Positions 8,242-16,659 of a DNA stretch of 64,000 nt are shown piece after piece. Origin of the DNA: Hymenobacter puniceus (lineage in GTDB: Bacteria > Bacteroidota > Bacteroidia > Cytophagales > Hymenobacteraceae); NCBI RefSeq assembly GCF_014333525.1, contig NZ_JACSCX010000002.1, positions 682,001 to 746,000 of the forward strand, written 5' to 3'. The notes beneath the pieces are model-generated. The model made no database searches, was not told the DNA's origin, and saw nothing but the letters and a program-made list of their open reading frames with translations. The translations under genes and the position numbers were made by a program. Position 1 is the first letter of the stretch. Every line of letters begins with the position of its first letter.

Positions 8242-8870
8242 ACCTCAACCTGATACCATCCGGCCCGGCCTTCGCGGGCCTGCTCGACATCTTCCTCGTC
8301 GAGCAACGCTACCTCGGCCAGCTGCCCATATCCGACGGACTCAAGCTGACGAACCCATTGCAGCTGCTGCAGGACCGCAAGTTCTCCGTGCTGCGCAGTA
8401 CCATCTACAGCGCCACCTTCGACAGTGAGGGCGGCACCTCGCTCCAGGGCAACAGCTACAAACAGGAGCTGGCCGGCTTCTTTCCTGGCGACGACACCGC
8501 AGCCGGCGAAATTTTCGCCTACCTCAACGGTCGGCGCTTCGTGGTGCTGGCCCGCGCCTTCGATGGCCAGCTCCGACTGATTGGCGACCGGAGCAGCGCG
8601 CTGGAGTTCAGTAGTAAATTCTCATCGGGTGGCAAGCCTGGCCAGCGCAAGGGCTGGAGCTGGAGCTTCGCGGGCATCACCCAGCGGCCGGCTTACTACT
8701 ACTCGGCTGTTTTCGAGGTCGAGGAACTCGGTACGATGGCTCCACCACCTGGTGCCGGTTCCGGCTTCGTGCAAGTGCGCGACCGTCGCGGCCGGCTACG
8801 GGCCAATATTCCCGCTGGGCGCACCCTCATCATCAGTAGCCCCTTTCGCGTGTCGCTACAAATTCAGTAA
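8238..8870 (+). CDS. Putative virion protein, unknown
   Basis: A 210-residue protein starting in an ATGA overlap. It is rich in beta-type segments with aromatic and Ser/Gly-rich turns (SSKFSSGGKPGQRKGWSWSF) and ends in hydrophobic strands. No family recognised. It lies directly before the fibre-like gene and probably belongs to the same tail-tip or fibre module. Confidence 0.6.
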   Translation: MNLNLIPSGPAFAGLLDIFLVEQRYLGQLPISDGLKLTNPLQLLQDRKFSVLRSTIYSATFDSEGGTSLQGNSYKQELAGFFPGDDTAAGEIFAYLNGRRFVVLARAFDGQLRLIGDRSSALEFSSKFSSGGKPGQRKGWSWSFAGITQRPAYYYSAVFEVEELGTMAPPPGAGSGFVQVRDRRGRLRANIPAGRTLIISSPFRVSLQIQ

Positions 8871-8872
8871 CC

Positions 8873-11113
8873 ATGGCAGTAACCAGCCCCGGCCCGGTAG
8901 GGCGCCTGCAGCTGCAGGCATTTCTTGATAAGTTCAACACGCTGTTTGCCGACAATGAGCTGGAAAACATAGCGGAAGCTACGTTCCGGATCTTATTTGG
9001 CGATATGGGCCGCACGTTCGTCAACTGGCGCGACCTGAACATGCGCAACATTCGGGGCGGCACCTACCCGCTCCGCTACACCGACGAGCTGGACACCATT
9101 CCGGAGGATATGCTGGTCATCGGGATGCAGGCCATTGCCCGTGATGGGGTAACGGGTGAGCAGGCCGCGGCCGGCGAGCGGAAGGAGCCCGTCTACTTTC
9201 AGCTCATTCCGCTCAGCGGCAATGGGCTGCGGGCCTATGTGGACGAGAAGCCGGAAACTACCGAGCGCATCGGTGCCACCTGGGTGTTGGCCAGCGGCAG
9301 CGAGGAGGATCGGGTTAACTCGTTTCCCGAGTTCGTTGAGGAAGACCACCCTTATAAAAAGGGCGACACGTTCAAATACACGTTTCCGGATGGTCCTACC
9401 CGGCTGTTTGAGGTCAAGAATGATATCGACCTGCAGTACAACCCGCTGCCTACTGAAGAGGAAGAACAGCCCTTCTACAAGCCATTCGCACCGTTTGTAG
9501 TTGAAACGCACGCACAGAATACTGACCTGGGTACCGTGCTGGACCGCTTCATCATTCAGCTGGCCAGCCAGAACCAGGAGCAGGGCGTGCAGCGCACCAT
9601 GCTCGGCTTCGGTAAGGCGCAGGGTGCCCGGCCGGCCATGCTGGCGCTGCAGTGGCAGGATGCGAACAGCGAGCCGGTGGCCAAGCTGGAGGTGTGCTAC
9701 TCGTTTACGTCGGAGGCCGAGTATGCTGCCAACCCCGCGCTGCCCGCCAACGTGTGGGTGCCGGTCGGTGGTGGTCCCGGCCCAGGTGGCGCTGACGTAA
9801 CGGCGGCTTCGGTCGGTGCCGTGTTCGACAACGACAACGGCGAATTCTTCCTGCAGGTAGTGAATGAGCTGCTGCTGCCTACCATTCGTGATGGCGCTGT
9901 GGTGCCGGATAAGCTCGAAGCTGGCTTCCTGGCTAGCATTGGGCAGGCAATTGCTGCCGTGACGTCGCAGGCCCGGCTGGTGCGGCCGCAGGCAGAGCCG
10001 TTGTTTTTTTCCAGTGTCGACGAGGCCAACGCGCAGGCGGATTATGGCGACACGGTGGAGGCGCTGGGCACGTATCAGGCGGTGCTGACGCTCAAAGGCG
10101 GCGTGACCTACGCCACCGGGGGCCTGATGGTGAACTGGAACCTGCTCACCGACGCCGGCCAGAACGTCATTACCTGCAAAGTGGTGGGCAACTCGCAGGA
10201 GGGCCGTTACGGCGGCGGCGCTATTTCCGTCACTGGTGCCGGCTCGGATATCGTAGTCGAGAAGGCGCTGTTCCCGCATGGTGGCTACGCTGTCACGCAA
10301 TCCGCCGGCCGGCTTACGCATGACGGCCTGTTGCGTGGGGACTCACCGAGCGACATCGTAGCGCAGCTCAGTGGCACGGCTACCTTCCGCCACGTGGCCG
10401 GCCCGGTGCGCATCGGTGGCAGCAAGGGCTTTGTGCTGACCGGCGCGGCCCGGGCGTTTGTCAAGTCTGATAGTGTCATCGAGCAGGGCTACCACCGGGT
10501 GGTAGAATGTTCCGGCACCGCCAAGATTCGCCTTGAGGGCGGCAGCCTGCTCACCGGCCAGGGGTTTGCTTTGTCGGAGGTGGTGTACATGGATGGCGGC
10601 GAGGTGACGCTGGCCAACGGGGCGTATGACAACACCAGCACCGGGGCACCGGGTGCCTACCTGACTGGCGGCACATTGATTCTGGACAATGCCACCCTCA
10701 AAAGCGTCGGCGGCACGGCCGGTACGGTCATTCTGCGCAACGGTGGCCAGGTGACGGGTGCTATTTCCGGCCAGCTGACCGTCATCGACGAAAACGCCAG
10801 CGGCGCCAGCGGGCCGAGTGAGCTGCACATCGGCAGCACCAGCGGCCTGCGCGTGCGGCGCATCCGCCTCACCAGCCATATCACGCTGCTGAGTATGCTG
10901 CTCGACGACAACGTAGCCAGCGTCACCTACCAGGTGGCCACCTTCAGCGGCGGCACCTGGACCGGCACGGCGGACCTAAATACGCTGGCTGAGGCGCAGG
11001 CCGCGCTGCCAGCAGCTGGCGACGCGCAGTATGCCGCTGGCGTGGCGCTGCTCGTGAAAACCAATCCGGTTACGGCCGCCAACGCCTCCAACGTGATTCT
11101 GACTTATGCCTAA
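8873..11113 (+). CDS. Large fibre/spike-like protein with beta-helix region
   Basis: A 746-residue protein. The N-terminal 200 residues are mixed and may form the attachment part. From about residue 400 to 650 there are many short Gly/Thr/Val-rich turns (AISVTGAGSDIVVEK, IRLEGGSLLTGQG, GGEVTLANGAYDN), the pattern of a right-handed beta-helix as in tailspikes. The C-terminal 90 residues resemble a capping domain. It likely binds the cell surface. Unusually it sits before the capsid genes rather than after the tape measure gene. It overlaps the next ORF by 8 bp. Confidence 0.65.
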   Translation: MAVTSPGPVGRLQLQAFLDKFNTLFADNELENIAEATFRILFGDMGRTFVNWRDLNMRNIRGGTYPLRYTDELDTIPEDMLVIGMQAIARDGVTGEQAAAGERKEPVYFQLIPLSGNGLRAYVDEKPETTERIGATWVLASGSEEDRVNSFPEFVEEDHPYKKGDTFKYTFPDGPTRLFEVKNDIDLQYNPLPTEEEEQPFYKPFAPFVVETHAQNTDLGTVLDRFIIQLASQNQEQGVQRTMLGFGKAQGARPAMLALQWQDANSEPVAKLEVCYSFTSEAEYAANPALPANVWVPVGGGPGPGGADVTAASVGAVFDNDNGEFFLQVVNELLLPTIRDGAVVPDKLEAGFLASIGQAIAAVTSQARLVRPQAEPLFFSSVDEANAQADYGDTVEALGTYQAVLTLKGGVTYATGGLMVNWNLLTDAGQNVITCKVVGNSQEGRYGGGAISVTGAGSDIVVEKALFPHGGYAVTQSAGRLTHDGLLRGDSPSDIVAQLSGTATFRHVAGPVRIGGSKGFVLTGAARAFVKSDSVIEQGYHRVVECSGTAKIRLEGGSLLTGQGFALSEVVYMDGGEVTLANGAYDNTSTGAPGAYLTGGTLILDNATLKSVGGTAGTVILRNGGQVTGAISGQLTVIDENASGASGPSELHIGSTSGLRVRRIRLTSHITLLSMLLDDNVASVTYQVATFSGGTWTGTADLNTLAEAQAALPAAGDAQYAAGVALLVKTNPVTAANASNVILTYA

Positions 11114-11651
11114 GCTCCAGTTCCTGCAGGCCAGCCGCAATGCCTTCTACCCGCCGCCGGCCGGGGGCGGGCCGCTGCTGGAGTTTGTGACCTACCGCGA
11201 CCTGTCGGCCGTCACGCAATCGGCCGGCACCATCACGGCCACCGGCCAGTATGCCTACGCCCTCGACACGAAAAAAGCCGTGCTACCGGGCCGGGCCAGC
11301 CTGGAAATGCAGCACAACAGCATCTTCGACTACGGCATTGCCGGCTGGTACAACGACAGCTACGCCGCGTTTGCCAACATCCGCTACGGCTTTTACGTCG
11401 ATTCCGCCGCTACCTGGCAGGTGTTTGTGGAAGGCAGCGGCAGTGGATACCCGACCGGCGGCTGGAACCCCTCGGATCTGCTGCGCATCGACCTGTATGC
11501 TGACCGCGTGGAGTGGCTGGTAAATGGGGGGCTGGTGTTCACGCTGCAGCAGGCACCCGCTTATGCGGAGCTGTGGGCCGGTGGCTATATGTTTTACGCC
11601 CAGTGTGCCTGGACCATGCGGGCCGGGGCAGAAAACTACGTATTGCGATAA
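11106..11651 (+). CDS. Fibre-associated beta-sandwich protein
   Basis: A 181-residue protein rich in Trp, Tyr and Gly with alternating strands (GWYNDSYAAFANIRYGFYV, TWQVFVEGSGSGYP, LLRIDLYADRVEWLVNG). The pattern suits a lectin-like beta-sandwich, often found as the receptor-binding tip or a fibre chaperone. It overlaps the previous fibre gene and ends just before the first late promoter. The exact role is unknown. Confidence 0.6.
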   Translation: MPKLQFLQASRNAFYPPPAGGGPLLEFVTYRDLSAVTQSAGTITATGQYAYALDTKKAVLPGRASLEMQHNSIFDYGIAGWYNDSYAAFANIRYGFYVDSAATWQVFVEGSGSGYPTGGWNPSDLLRIDLYADRVEWLVNGGLVFTLQQAPAYAELWAGGYMFYAQCAWTMRAGAENYVLR

Positions 11652-11656
11652 GGTCT

Positions 11657-11696
11657 ACCCTGTCCTTTTTGCCCGAGGGACCAACAGATTGCTTTG
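11657..11696 (+). promoter_or_regulatory. Late promoter element copy 1 (protease/capsid operon)
   Basis: ACCCTGTCCTTTTT starts the element and TTTG ends it at position 40. TGTCCTT occupies element positions 5-11 in all four copies and TTTG/TTCG positions 37-40. This copy differs in having the start codon 33 nt downstream and in overlapping an inverted repeat. Confidence 0.7.
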
Positions 11697-11741
11697 CATC
11701 GAATCAACTGGATCTAAGCCGGTTTCTCGATGCAAAGCAAT
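11689..11741. repeat. 15-bp inverted repeat spanning promoter and start codon
   Basis: ATTGCTTTGCATCGA (11689-11703) pairs perfectly with 11727-11741. The left arm contains the late promoter TTTG, and the right arm contains the ATG (11730) of the protease gene. It could be an operator, or an mRNA hairpin that hides the start. Confidence 0.75.
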
Positions 11742-13139
11742 TTACGTTTAATCTCCGCGCTTCAGCGCGGCTTGTGGTTTATCGAGGAGGGCTACGCGGA
11801 TGCGCAGCTGCCAGATATCAACCGAATTCTGGCCGGTGAAACTGTCGGCTTCGCCCGCGGCGACGTGCAGCGCAAAAATGCCGATGCTGCTGCTCAAGAG
11901 GACAGTATCGTATTTGCCGTTACGCCTGCCTCCGCTGCTGCCGGCGTCTTCCAGGCCAGCCCGTACCGCTCCTACGACCGGGCCCCACTAGGCTCGGTTG
12001 CCGTGATTCCGAACCACGGCATCATTATGCGGGAAGACTACTGTGGCGACATCGGCACCAACTCGCGCATCCAGCTGCTGCAGGAGGCCGCCGCCCACCC
12101 CAACATTGCCGCTATCGTCATCGACACCAACAGCCCCGGTGGTGAGGCCTCGGGCATGGCCACGTTCCACGATGCTGTAATGCAGGCCCGTACCGCTAAG
12201 CCGGTGCTTGGCTTCGTGAATGACGGTATGGCGGCCAGCGCCGGCTTTTTCCCCATTTCGGCCTGTGATGAAATCTACGTTTCGCACAGCCATTGTGGGG
12301 TTGGCTCCATCGGTTGCGTGCTGTTCCTGACCGACTCCAGCAAGGCTGACGAGGCCCGGGGCAACAAGCGCATTGCCGTTTACGCCCCCCAGAGCACCGA
12401 CAAAAACAAGGATTTCGCGGAAGCAGTAGCCGGCCGCCCTGAGCTGCTGCGCAACGGCATGCTCAAGGCCTGGTGTGCTGATTTCATCGGCAAAGTGCAG
12501 TCCGGCCGCGGCGAAAAACTCAACGCCGACGCCGGCAACCCCTTCACCGGAAAAATGTACTGGAGCGCCGACGAGTCGCAGGCCTTGGGCCTGATCGAAG
12601 GGGTGAAGTCTTTCCAGGAAGTAGTACAGCGCGCCCTCGACCTGTCGGCCGAACGCGCCTCAGCCGCTGCAGATCCAGCTGCGCCGGCTGCCGCCACCGA
12701 GCCCATGCCGCCAGTGGCCACCACCGAACCCAACAACCCTATTTTTTCCACTGAGACGATGAAACACACCCGCCTCCTGACCCTGCTGGGTCTATCAATG
12801 GCCTTGGAGACTTCCAAGGAAGGCACCCACCTGCAGGCCGCGCACCTCGACGCCATCGAAGGCGCCCTGGAGCAGAAGGAAAAGGCTGAAGCCGCCCTGG
12901 GCACCGCTACGTCAGCGCTGACTGCTGAGCAGACGGCCCACACCGCCGCTAAAACCGACCTCGCCGCGAAAGAGACGGAGGTAGCCACGCTGAAAGCCAC
13001 CATCGCCGGCTACCCAGTGGGCACTGAAGCCAAGAAGGAAGGCCAGGAAACCCAGCAGCAGGAGCAGGCTCCCGAGGTCGATGCCGACATGGCCGCCATC
13101 CTGCAGATGAAAGCGGATCTGGGCATCTCGAACTCGTAG
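11730..13139 (+). CDS. Prohead protease (S49/SppA-like) fused to scaffold
   Basis: A 469-residue protein. Residues about 85-310 are an S49 peptidase: PNHGII, then IDTNSPGGEASG, then GMAASAGFF with the candidate nucleophile Ser, then HCGVGSIG. Residues 344-460 are a Glu/Ala/Thr-rich coiled coil (EQKEKAEAALGTATSALTAE), a typical scaffold. The order protease-scaffold matches lambda C/Nu3, where the scaffold is also made from an internal start. It should cleave scaffold during head maturation. The capsid gene follows. The start codon lies in the arm of an inverted repeat. Confidence 0.85.
   Translation: MQSNLRLISALQRGLWFIEEGYADAQLPDINRILAGETVGFARGDVQRKNADAAAQEDSIVFAVTPASAAAGVFQASPYRSYDRAPLGSVAVIPNHGIIMREDYCGDIGTNSRIQLLQEAAAHPNIAAIVIDTNSPGGEASGMATFHDAVMQARTAKPVLGFVNDGMAASAGFFPISACDEIYVSHSHCGVGSIGCVLFLTDSSKADEARGNKRIAVYAPQSTDKNKDFAEAVAGRPELLRNGMLKAWCADFIGKVQSGRGEKLNADAGNPFTGKMYWSADESQALGLIEGVKSFQEVVQRALDLSAERASAAADPAAPAAATEPMPPVATTEPNNPIFSTETMKHTRLLTLLGLSMALETSKEGTHLQAAHLDAIEGALEQKEKAEAALGTATSALTAEQTAHTAAKTDLAAKETEVATLKATIAGYPVGTEAKKEGQETQQQEQAPEVDADMAAILQMKADLGISNS
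12759..13139 (+). CDS. Putative nested scaffold protein (internal in-frame start)
   Basis: An in-frame ATG (codon 344 of the protease gene) is preceded by ATTTTTTCCACTGAGACG, an AT-rich patch inside a GC-rich gene, which in Bacteroidota favours initiation. Translation from here gives a 126-residue coiled-coil protein, equivalent to lambda Nu3. The Pro/Ala-rich linker just before it separates the domains cleanly. No direct proof of initiation. Confidence 0.5.
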   Translation: MKHTRLLTLLGLSMALETSKEGTHLQAAHLDAIEGALEQKEKAEAALGTATSALTAEQTAHTAAKTDLAAKETEVATLKATIAGYPVGTEAKKEGQETQQQEQAPEVDADMAAILQMKADLGISNS

Positions 13140-13200
13140 CCTTCCTCCGCCTCAAATCCTAGCCTGAGTCACATACAACAACTTTTTACGCAATAGACGC

Positions 13201-14121
13201 ATGGCATCGAACCCCGATGTAAGCAAACTGATCGGCTACGCCGGTACGTTTCAAAAGAAACTCATCACGCAGATGATGAACGGCCTGCAGGTAGTGCAGG
13301 ACTGCACGCTCCGCGCCAACATCAAGGTGCAGGAGAACCTCACCAAAATGGTTGTCGGCGGTGAGTTGAAGCAGTACGACGGTGTGCGCGACAACAAAGG
13401 CACCATTGCCTATGAGCCCCGCGCTATCCAGGTGCACCTGGCGCAGTACGACCTCGACATCAATACCATCGAAGCCCGCAAAACGTGGATGTCGGAGGTG
13501 ATGAAGCCGGGCGTAAACCCAACCGACGTGCCTTTCGAGGCGCTGACCTTCCAGAAGGTTACTGAGCACGTCAGCAGCAAAATCAACGACGACACCGCCT
13601 GGGGCGGCGTTCGGACGGCCGGCGTTAAAACCGCCGCTGCTCTGGCTGACGGCTTCGGCACCATCATCAAGAAGGAAATTCTTGCTGGCGCCATTGAGCC
13701 GGTTATCACGGGCTCGATGCTCACCGACACGGTGGCCAAGATGGAAGCCATCTACAAGTCACTGCCCGAGCGCCAGCGCAAGCAGCAGATGACGGTGTAC
13801 GTGGCGCAGAACGTGTACGACGCCTACTGCGAGGACTATTCGACCCGCTTCAACCAGTCGCCCATCTACGACAAGTTCGGTCAGACCGTGCTGCGTCATT
13901 CGGAAGGCAAGGCTATCCTGAAGGTGGCCAGCTGGATGGCCGGCTCGCAGCGCGTGGTTATCACGCCCAAGTCGAACCTGATTGTAGGTACCGACGCGCT
14001 GAGTGACCTGAACCGCATCCTAACCAAGGAGCAGCTCTACCATGTGGAGTGCGGTATCGTCTTCGCCGTCGGCTTCCAGATCGAAGACCTGGAGCCGCTG
14101 GCCGTCAACGACCAGGAGTAG
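13201..14121 (+). CDS. Major capsid protein (HK97-fold candidate)
   Basis: A 306-residue protein directly after protease/scaffold, the expected size and place for a major capsid protein. Features include an extended N-terminal region, a helical spine around residues 180-205 (LTDTVAKMEAIYKSLPERQRKQ), the strand pair MTVYVAQNVYDAY, and a C-terminal SNLIVGTDALSDLNRI with a P-domain-like turn. It forms the icosahedral head. A strong hairpin lies after the gene. Assignment rests on size, order and general pattern. Confidence 0.8.
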   Translation: MASNPDVSKLIGYAGTFQKKLITQMMNGLQVVQDCTLRANIKVQENLTKMVVGGELKQYDGVRDNKGTIAYEPRAIQVHLAQYDLDINTIEARKTWMSEVMKPGVNPTDVPFEALTFQKVTEHVSSKINDDTAWGGVRTAGVKTAAALADGFGTIIKKEILAGAIEPVITGSMLTDTVAKMEAIYKSLPERQRKQQMTVYVAQNVYDAYCEDYSTRFNQSPIYDKFGQTVLRHSEGKAILKVASWMAGSQRVVITPKSNLIVGTDALSDLNRILTKEQLYHVECGIVFAVGFQIEDLEPLAVNDQE

Positions 14122-14157
14122 CCTGCAGCCTGAAAACGAATCCTAAAACTCACTGCC

Positions 14158-14187
14158 TACCGGCCCGCTCGATGTAGCGGGCCGGTA
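14158..14187. promoter_or_regulatory. Perfect 12-bp-stem hairpin after the capsid gene
   Basis: TACCGGCCCGCT and AGCGGGCCGGTA flank a 6-nt loop. There is no T-run, so it may act as a 3' stabiliser or partial terminator that raises capsid mRNA above the following genes. Confidence 0.6.
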
Positions 14188-14210
14188 TCGTAGTACCACA
14201 AAGCCCTATC

Positions 14211-14642
14211 ATGGCAGAATTGACCAAAGCCCAGCTGGAGGAACAGTTGGCAGTTGAAAAAGTAGCCCGCGCCACAGCTGAATCCAATCTGGCGGCAGCT
14301 GAGCAGGCTCAGCGTGACGCAGTAGCAGAACTGGCTGAAGTGCGCCAGCAGCTCAAGGAGTCGCACGAAAACGTGCGTCAGCTGGAGGCCGAGAATGGCA
14401 CCCTCGAAAGCCGTGCCATTGATGCTGAAGGCCTGAATGAGCAGCTGGCTGAGGAGCTGGCCAATGTCGGCAGCAACAAGCCCGCCACCGTGAAGCTGGC
14501 TGAGCGTGAGTTCGAGGTGACGGCCGGCAAGTTCAAGTTCCAGGGCAAGAGCTACACCCGCGAGGATGTGAAGTCCAACTCGGACGTGCTGAGCGACCTG
14601 GTAGCGGCCGGCGCCGGCATCCTGAAGGAGGTCACGGCCTAG
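14211..14642 (+). CDS. Coiled-coil phage protein after the capsid gene
   Basis: A 143-residue protein. Residues 3-90 are a long heptad-rich coiled coil (QLEEQLAVEKVARATAESNL). Residues 95-140 form a small globular end (VKLAEREFEVTAGKFKFQGK). It may be a head-associated protein, a second scaffold, or a tail/head connector. No family recognised. Confidence 0.6.
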   Translation: MAELTKAQLEEQLAVEKVARATAESNLAAAEQAQRDAVAELAEVRQQLKESHENVRQLEAENGTLESRAIDAEGLNEQLAEELANVGSNKPATVKLAEREFEVTAGKFKFQGKSYTREDVKSNSDVLSDLVAAGAGILKEVTA

Positions 14643-14721
14643 CCGCACCCTGGAGCACCCGAAGCGCTGCACTGTAACCCTCAGTAGTAGTAAAATTTTC
14701 TCAAGCAATTAAGCCTCAGAC

Positions 14722-15258
14722 ATGGCATACGAAATCGAAGACCTCCCATACGAGGAGGAGAATGCCGCCAACATCGGTGGTATGGCGGGCAGCATCTACG
14801 CAGCCCGCCCATCGTGGATCAAGACGCTGCCTGAGCCGGTAGATGCCGCCGATGGCGGCCTGACGGTCACTACGGCCATTGTGATGGAAACCGGCAAGAA
14901 GTTCATCGACATCTACGCTACCCGCAACAGTGCCGGCTTCGAGGAAAAGCCTGCCGGTGAACTGGATGGCAAGTCCTGGGAGCAAACCCTCAGCTGGTTC
15001 CACCCCAAGATCCGCGAAGGTCTGCTCAAGGTGCGCCAGGCCATAAACAATGGCCCCTGGATCTTCCTGGCTAAGGACGCCAACGGCCTGATGCGTATCG
15101 TGGGCAGCAAAGACCTGCCCGCCTACTCGATGGAGGGTGCAATGGGCCCGGGCACGGAGCCCAAGTCGCGCAACGGGGCCAACTTCAACGTGCAGGCCGC
15201 CAGTGGTCGCCCAGCATTGATATACACGGGGCCAATTCCGCTGACGCCAAGTGTCTAA
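14722..15258 (+). CDS. Putative head or tail structural protein
   Basis: A 178-residue protein with an acidic N-terminus (MAYEIEDLPYEEENAANIGG) and a beta-rich body (LTVTTAIVMETGKKFIDIYA, WIFLAKDANGLMRIVG). Position after the capsid gene suggests a head decoration, stopper or tail tube protein. No other obvious tail tube candidate is seen before the tape measure gene, so that is possible. It overlaps the next ORF by 8 bp. Confidence 0.55.
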   Translation: MAYEIEDLPYEEENAANIGGMAGSIYAARPSWIKTLPEPVDAADGGLTVTTAIVMETGKKFIDIYATRNSAGFEEKPAGELDGKSWEQTLSWFHPKIREGLLKVRQAINNGPWIFLAKDANGLMRIVGSKDLPAYSMEGAMGPGTEPKSRNGANFNVQAASGRPALIYTGPIPLTPSV

Positions 15259-15451
15259 ACCGGCCATCAGCCCACACCTCGCCGGCCACTATCGAGTGGT
15301 CGGCGTGGCGCCCGGGCGGGTACATACGCCCAGCCACGGCATCGTGGACCTGCGCACGATGGAGTTGAGCACAGCGCAGGAGTTGATGGCAGGCGAAGGG
15401 TTCCCGTACCTGAAAGCAATTAGGAAGCGAAACACTACTTCTAGGGCTTAG
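15251..15451 (+). CDS. Small conserved-type phage protein
   Basis: A 66-residue ORF with a GTG start overlapping the previous stop. The pattern HGIVDLRTMELSTAQELMAGEGFPYL resembles small proteins near capsid genes of Bacteroidota prophages that pair an IDL motif with GFPYL. Function unknown. Confidence 0.55.
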   Translation: MSKPAISPHLAGHYRVVGVAPGRVHTPSHGIVDLRTMELSTAQELMAGEGFPYLKAIRKRNTTSRA

Positions 15452-15468
15452 GCGCTTGGGTAAGAAAA

Positions 15469-15771
15469 ATGCTAATTGGTATAGCGCTCGGCCAGTGGTC
15501 GGGCGTTATTGTTTTATTTTTTATGTACCAGCCCCTATACCCGCTTCCTCAACTAGTGTCGCTGACACATACCACAGCGCTCGATATGAACCCCTTATTA
15601 TATTATTTGCTAGATGTCTGTGAAGGAGATAAATCACGTTTGGTAGCGTGGCTTTATGAGCTAGCTGACAAGGTAGATCCTGAGTCGACAACACAGAAAT
15701 TCAACTATAGACAGCAACTGCTTGACTTGGCTGCTGCTCTAGACTCTATAAGCACCTATTACCTCGGCTAA
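15469..15771 (+). CDS. Small hypothetical protein at the start of an AT-rich insert
   Basis: A 100-residue ORF. The N-terminal 30 residues are hydrophobic (IALGQWSGVIVLFFMYQPL); the rest is soluble and acidic (MNPLLYYLLDVCEGDKSRLVAWLYELADKV). The start at 15586 would remove the hydrophobic part. Base composition falls here and continues to fall in the next gene, so both may have arrived together. No family recognised. Confidence 0.45.
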   Translation: MLIGIALGQWSGVIVLFFMYQPLYPLPQLVSLTHTTALDMNPLLYYLLDVCEGDKSRLVAWLYELADKVDPESTTQKFNYRQQLLDLAAALDSISTYYLG

Positions 15772-15880
15772 ACAATACCGCCTGTTGCAACGCATTTCAA
15801 TTTATCTGTATGTGGATGTGGTTTTTGTATAAAATTTTATTATTATAGTATTGTATTTGCAGGCCGTATATGCTATGACA

Positions 15881-16552
15881 ATGAGATACTATGTCTATAT
15901 ATCCGATGCTAAAATAGAGCAGTTTTTTAAGCAACTGCCTATCTTCACAAGAATGGTGATTAAGTTTTCTATAAAATTCAATTTAAAGTTGATAGATATT
16001 GGAGTTGAAGGTAATGGAGCTGGAGATGAAAACAATAGATATGCGAAAGTGAAAGCAATTGAAAAATTTATGATAGATAATAAATTATTGGACGATGTGC
16101 GGTTTGGTGAGAAATTTATAAAAGGTTTAGGAGATTTTATCTGGGGCGATTTCAAAGAGGAATGGTATGAAGGGGATCTAGTATACTTCTTTGCTAATAT
16201 GTCAGGATATAAACTATTAATGATAGGATCTAAAGCATTTAGTATCAATAGTGTTCCTCTGGGAAGAAAAACAGGCGATGCCTTAGCTGATGTAATACAA
16301 ACAGATCTTCAGGGTGGCTTTTCTCGGCATGGTTACTATACGTCTAGAGCTTTTATTTCTACTGTAGTAAAGTTGTTGAAAGAAAATAACGCAATAAGGG
16401 AAGGTAGTCAATCTATAGAATCCTCTTTAAGCGCAATTAATGCTCACTATGATGAAAAAAGCGGGATACACCAACGAATGGAATTTGTCGCAAAAGTCCT
16501 ATATCGAGAGGGAGAGATAATCCTAGCGACGCCAATATTTGTATCCATATAG
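15881..16552 (+). CDS. DUF7019-like protein, AT-rich cargo gene
   Basis: A 223-residue protein with the N-terminus MRYYVYISDAK, which I recall as the opening of the DUF7019 family; this comes from memory, not a search. I start at 15881 because the family begins there. The middle has FIKGLGDFIWGDF and YFFANMSGYKLLMIGS, and the end ATPIFVSI. The gene is clearly AT-rich against its phage neighbours, codes for nothing structural that I recognise, and lies between the capsid and terminase operons. It fits a cargo gene; defence or superinfection control are possible roles but unproven. Confidence 0.6.
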   Translation: MRYYVYISDAKIEQFFKQLPIFTRMVIKFSIKFNLKLIDIGVEGNGAGDENNRYAKVKAIEKFMIDNKLLDDVRFGEKFIKGLGDFIWGDFKEEWYEGDLVYFFANMSGYKLLMIGSKAFSINSVPLGRKTGDALADVIQTDLQGGFSRHGYYTSRAFISTVVKLLKENNAIREGSQSIESSLSAINAHYDEKSGIHQRMEFVAKVLYREGEIILATPIFVSI

Positions 16553-16615
16553 ATCTTGCACTCCGCCTTTCATAAATATTTATTCCGAAATATTTATTTC
16601 CGTTACATAGCCTAA

Positions 16616-16655
16616 AGCATGTCCTTGCGCCTGCAATTCCCGCCGTTCACCTTTG
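16616..16655 (+). promoter_or_regulatory. Late promoter element copy 2 (terminase operon)
   Basis: TGTCCTT at element positions 5-11 and CACCTTTG at 33-40. Between these anchors it differs freely from the other copies, yet the spacing is identical. The ATG of the 16660 gene begins at element position 45. Confidence 0.7.
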
Positions 16656-16659
16656 GGGC

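Noticed and set aside
8993-10321. Reverse-strand ORF of 442 codons opposite the fibre gene
   Set aside because: Composition is shadow-like with many His, Arg and Val and no domain; the forward gene overlaps both neighbours in operon fashion.
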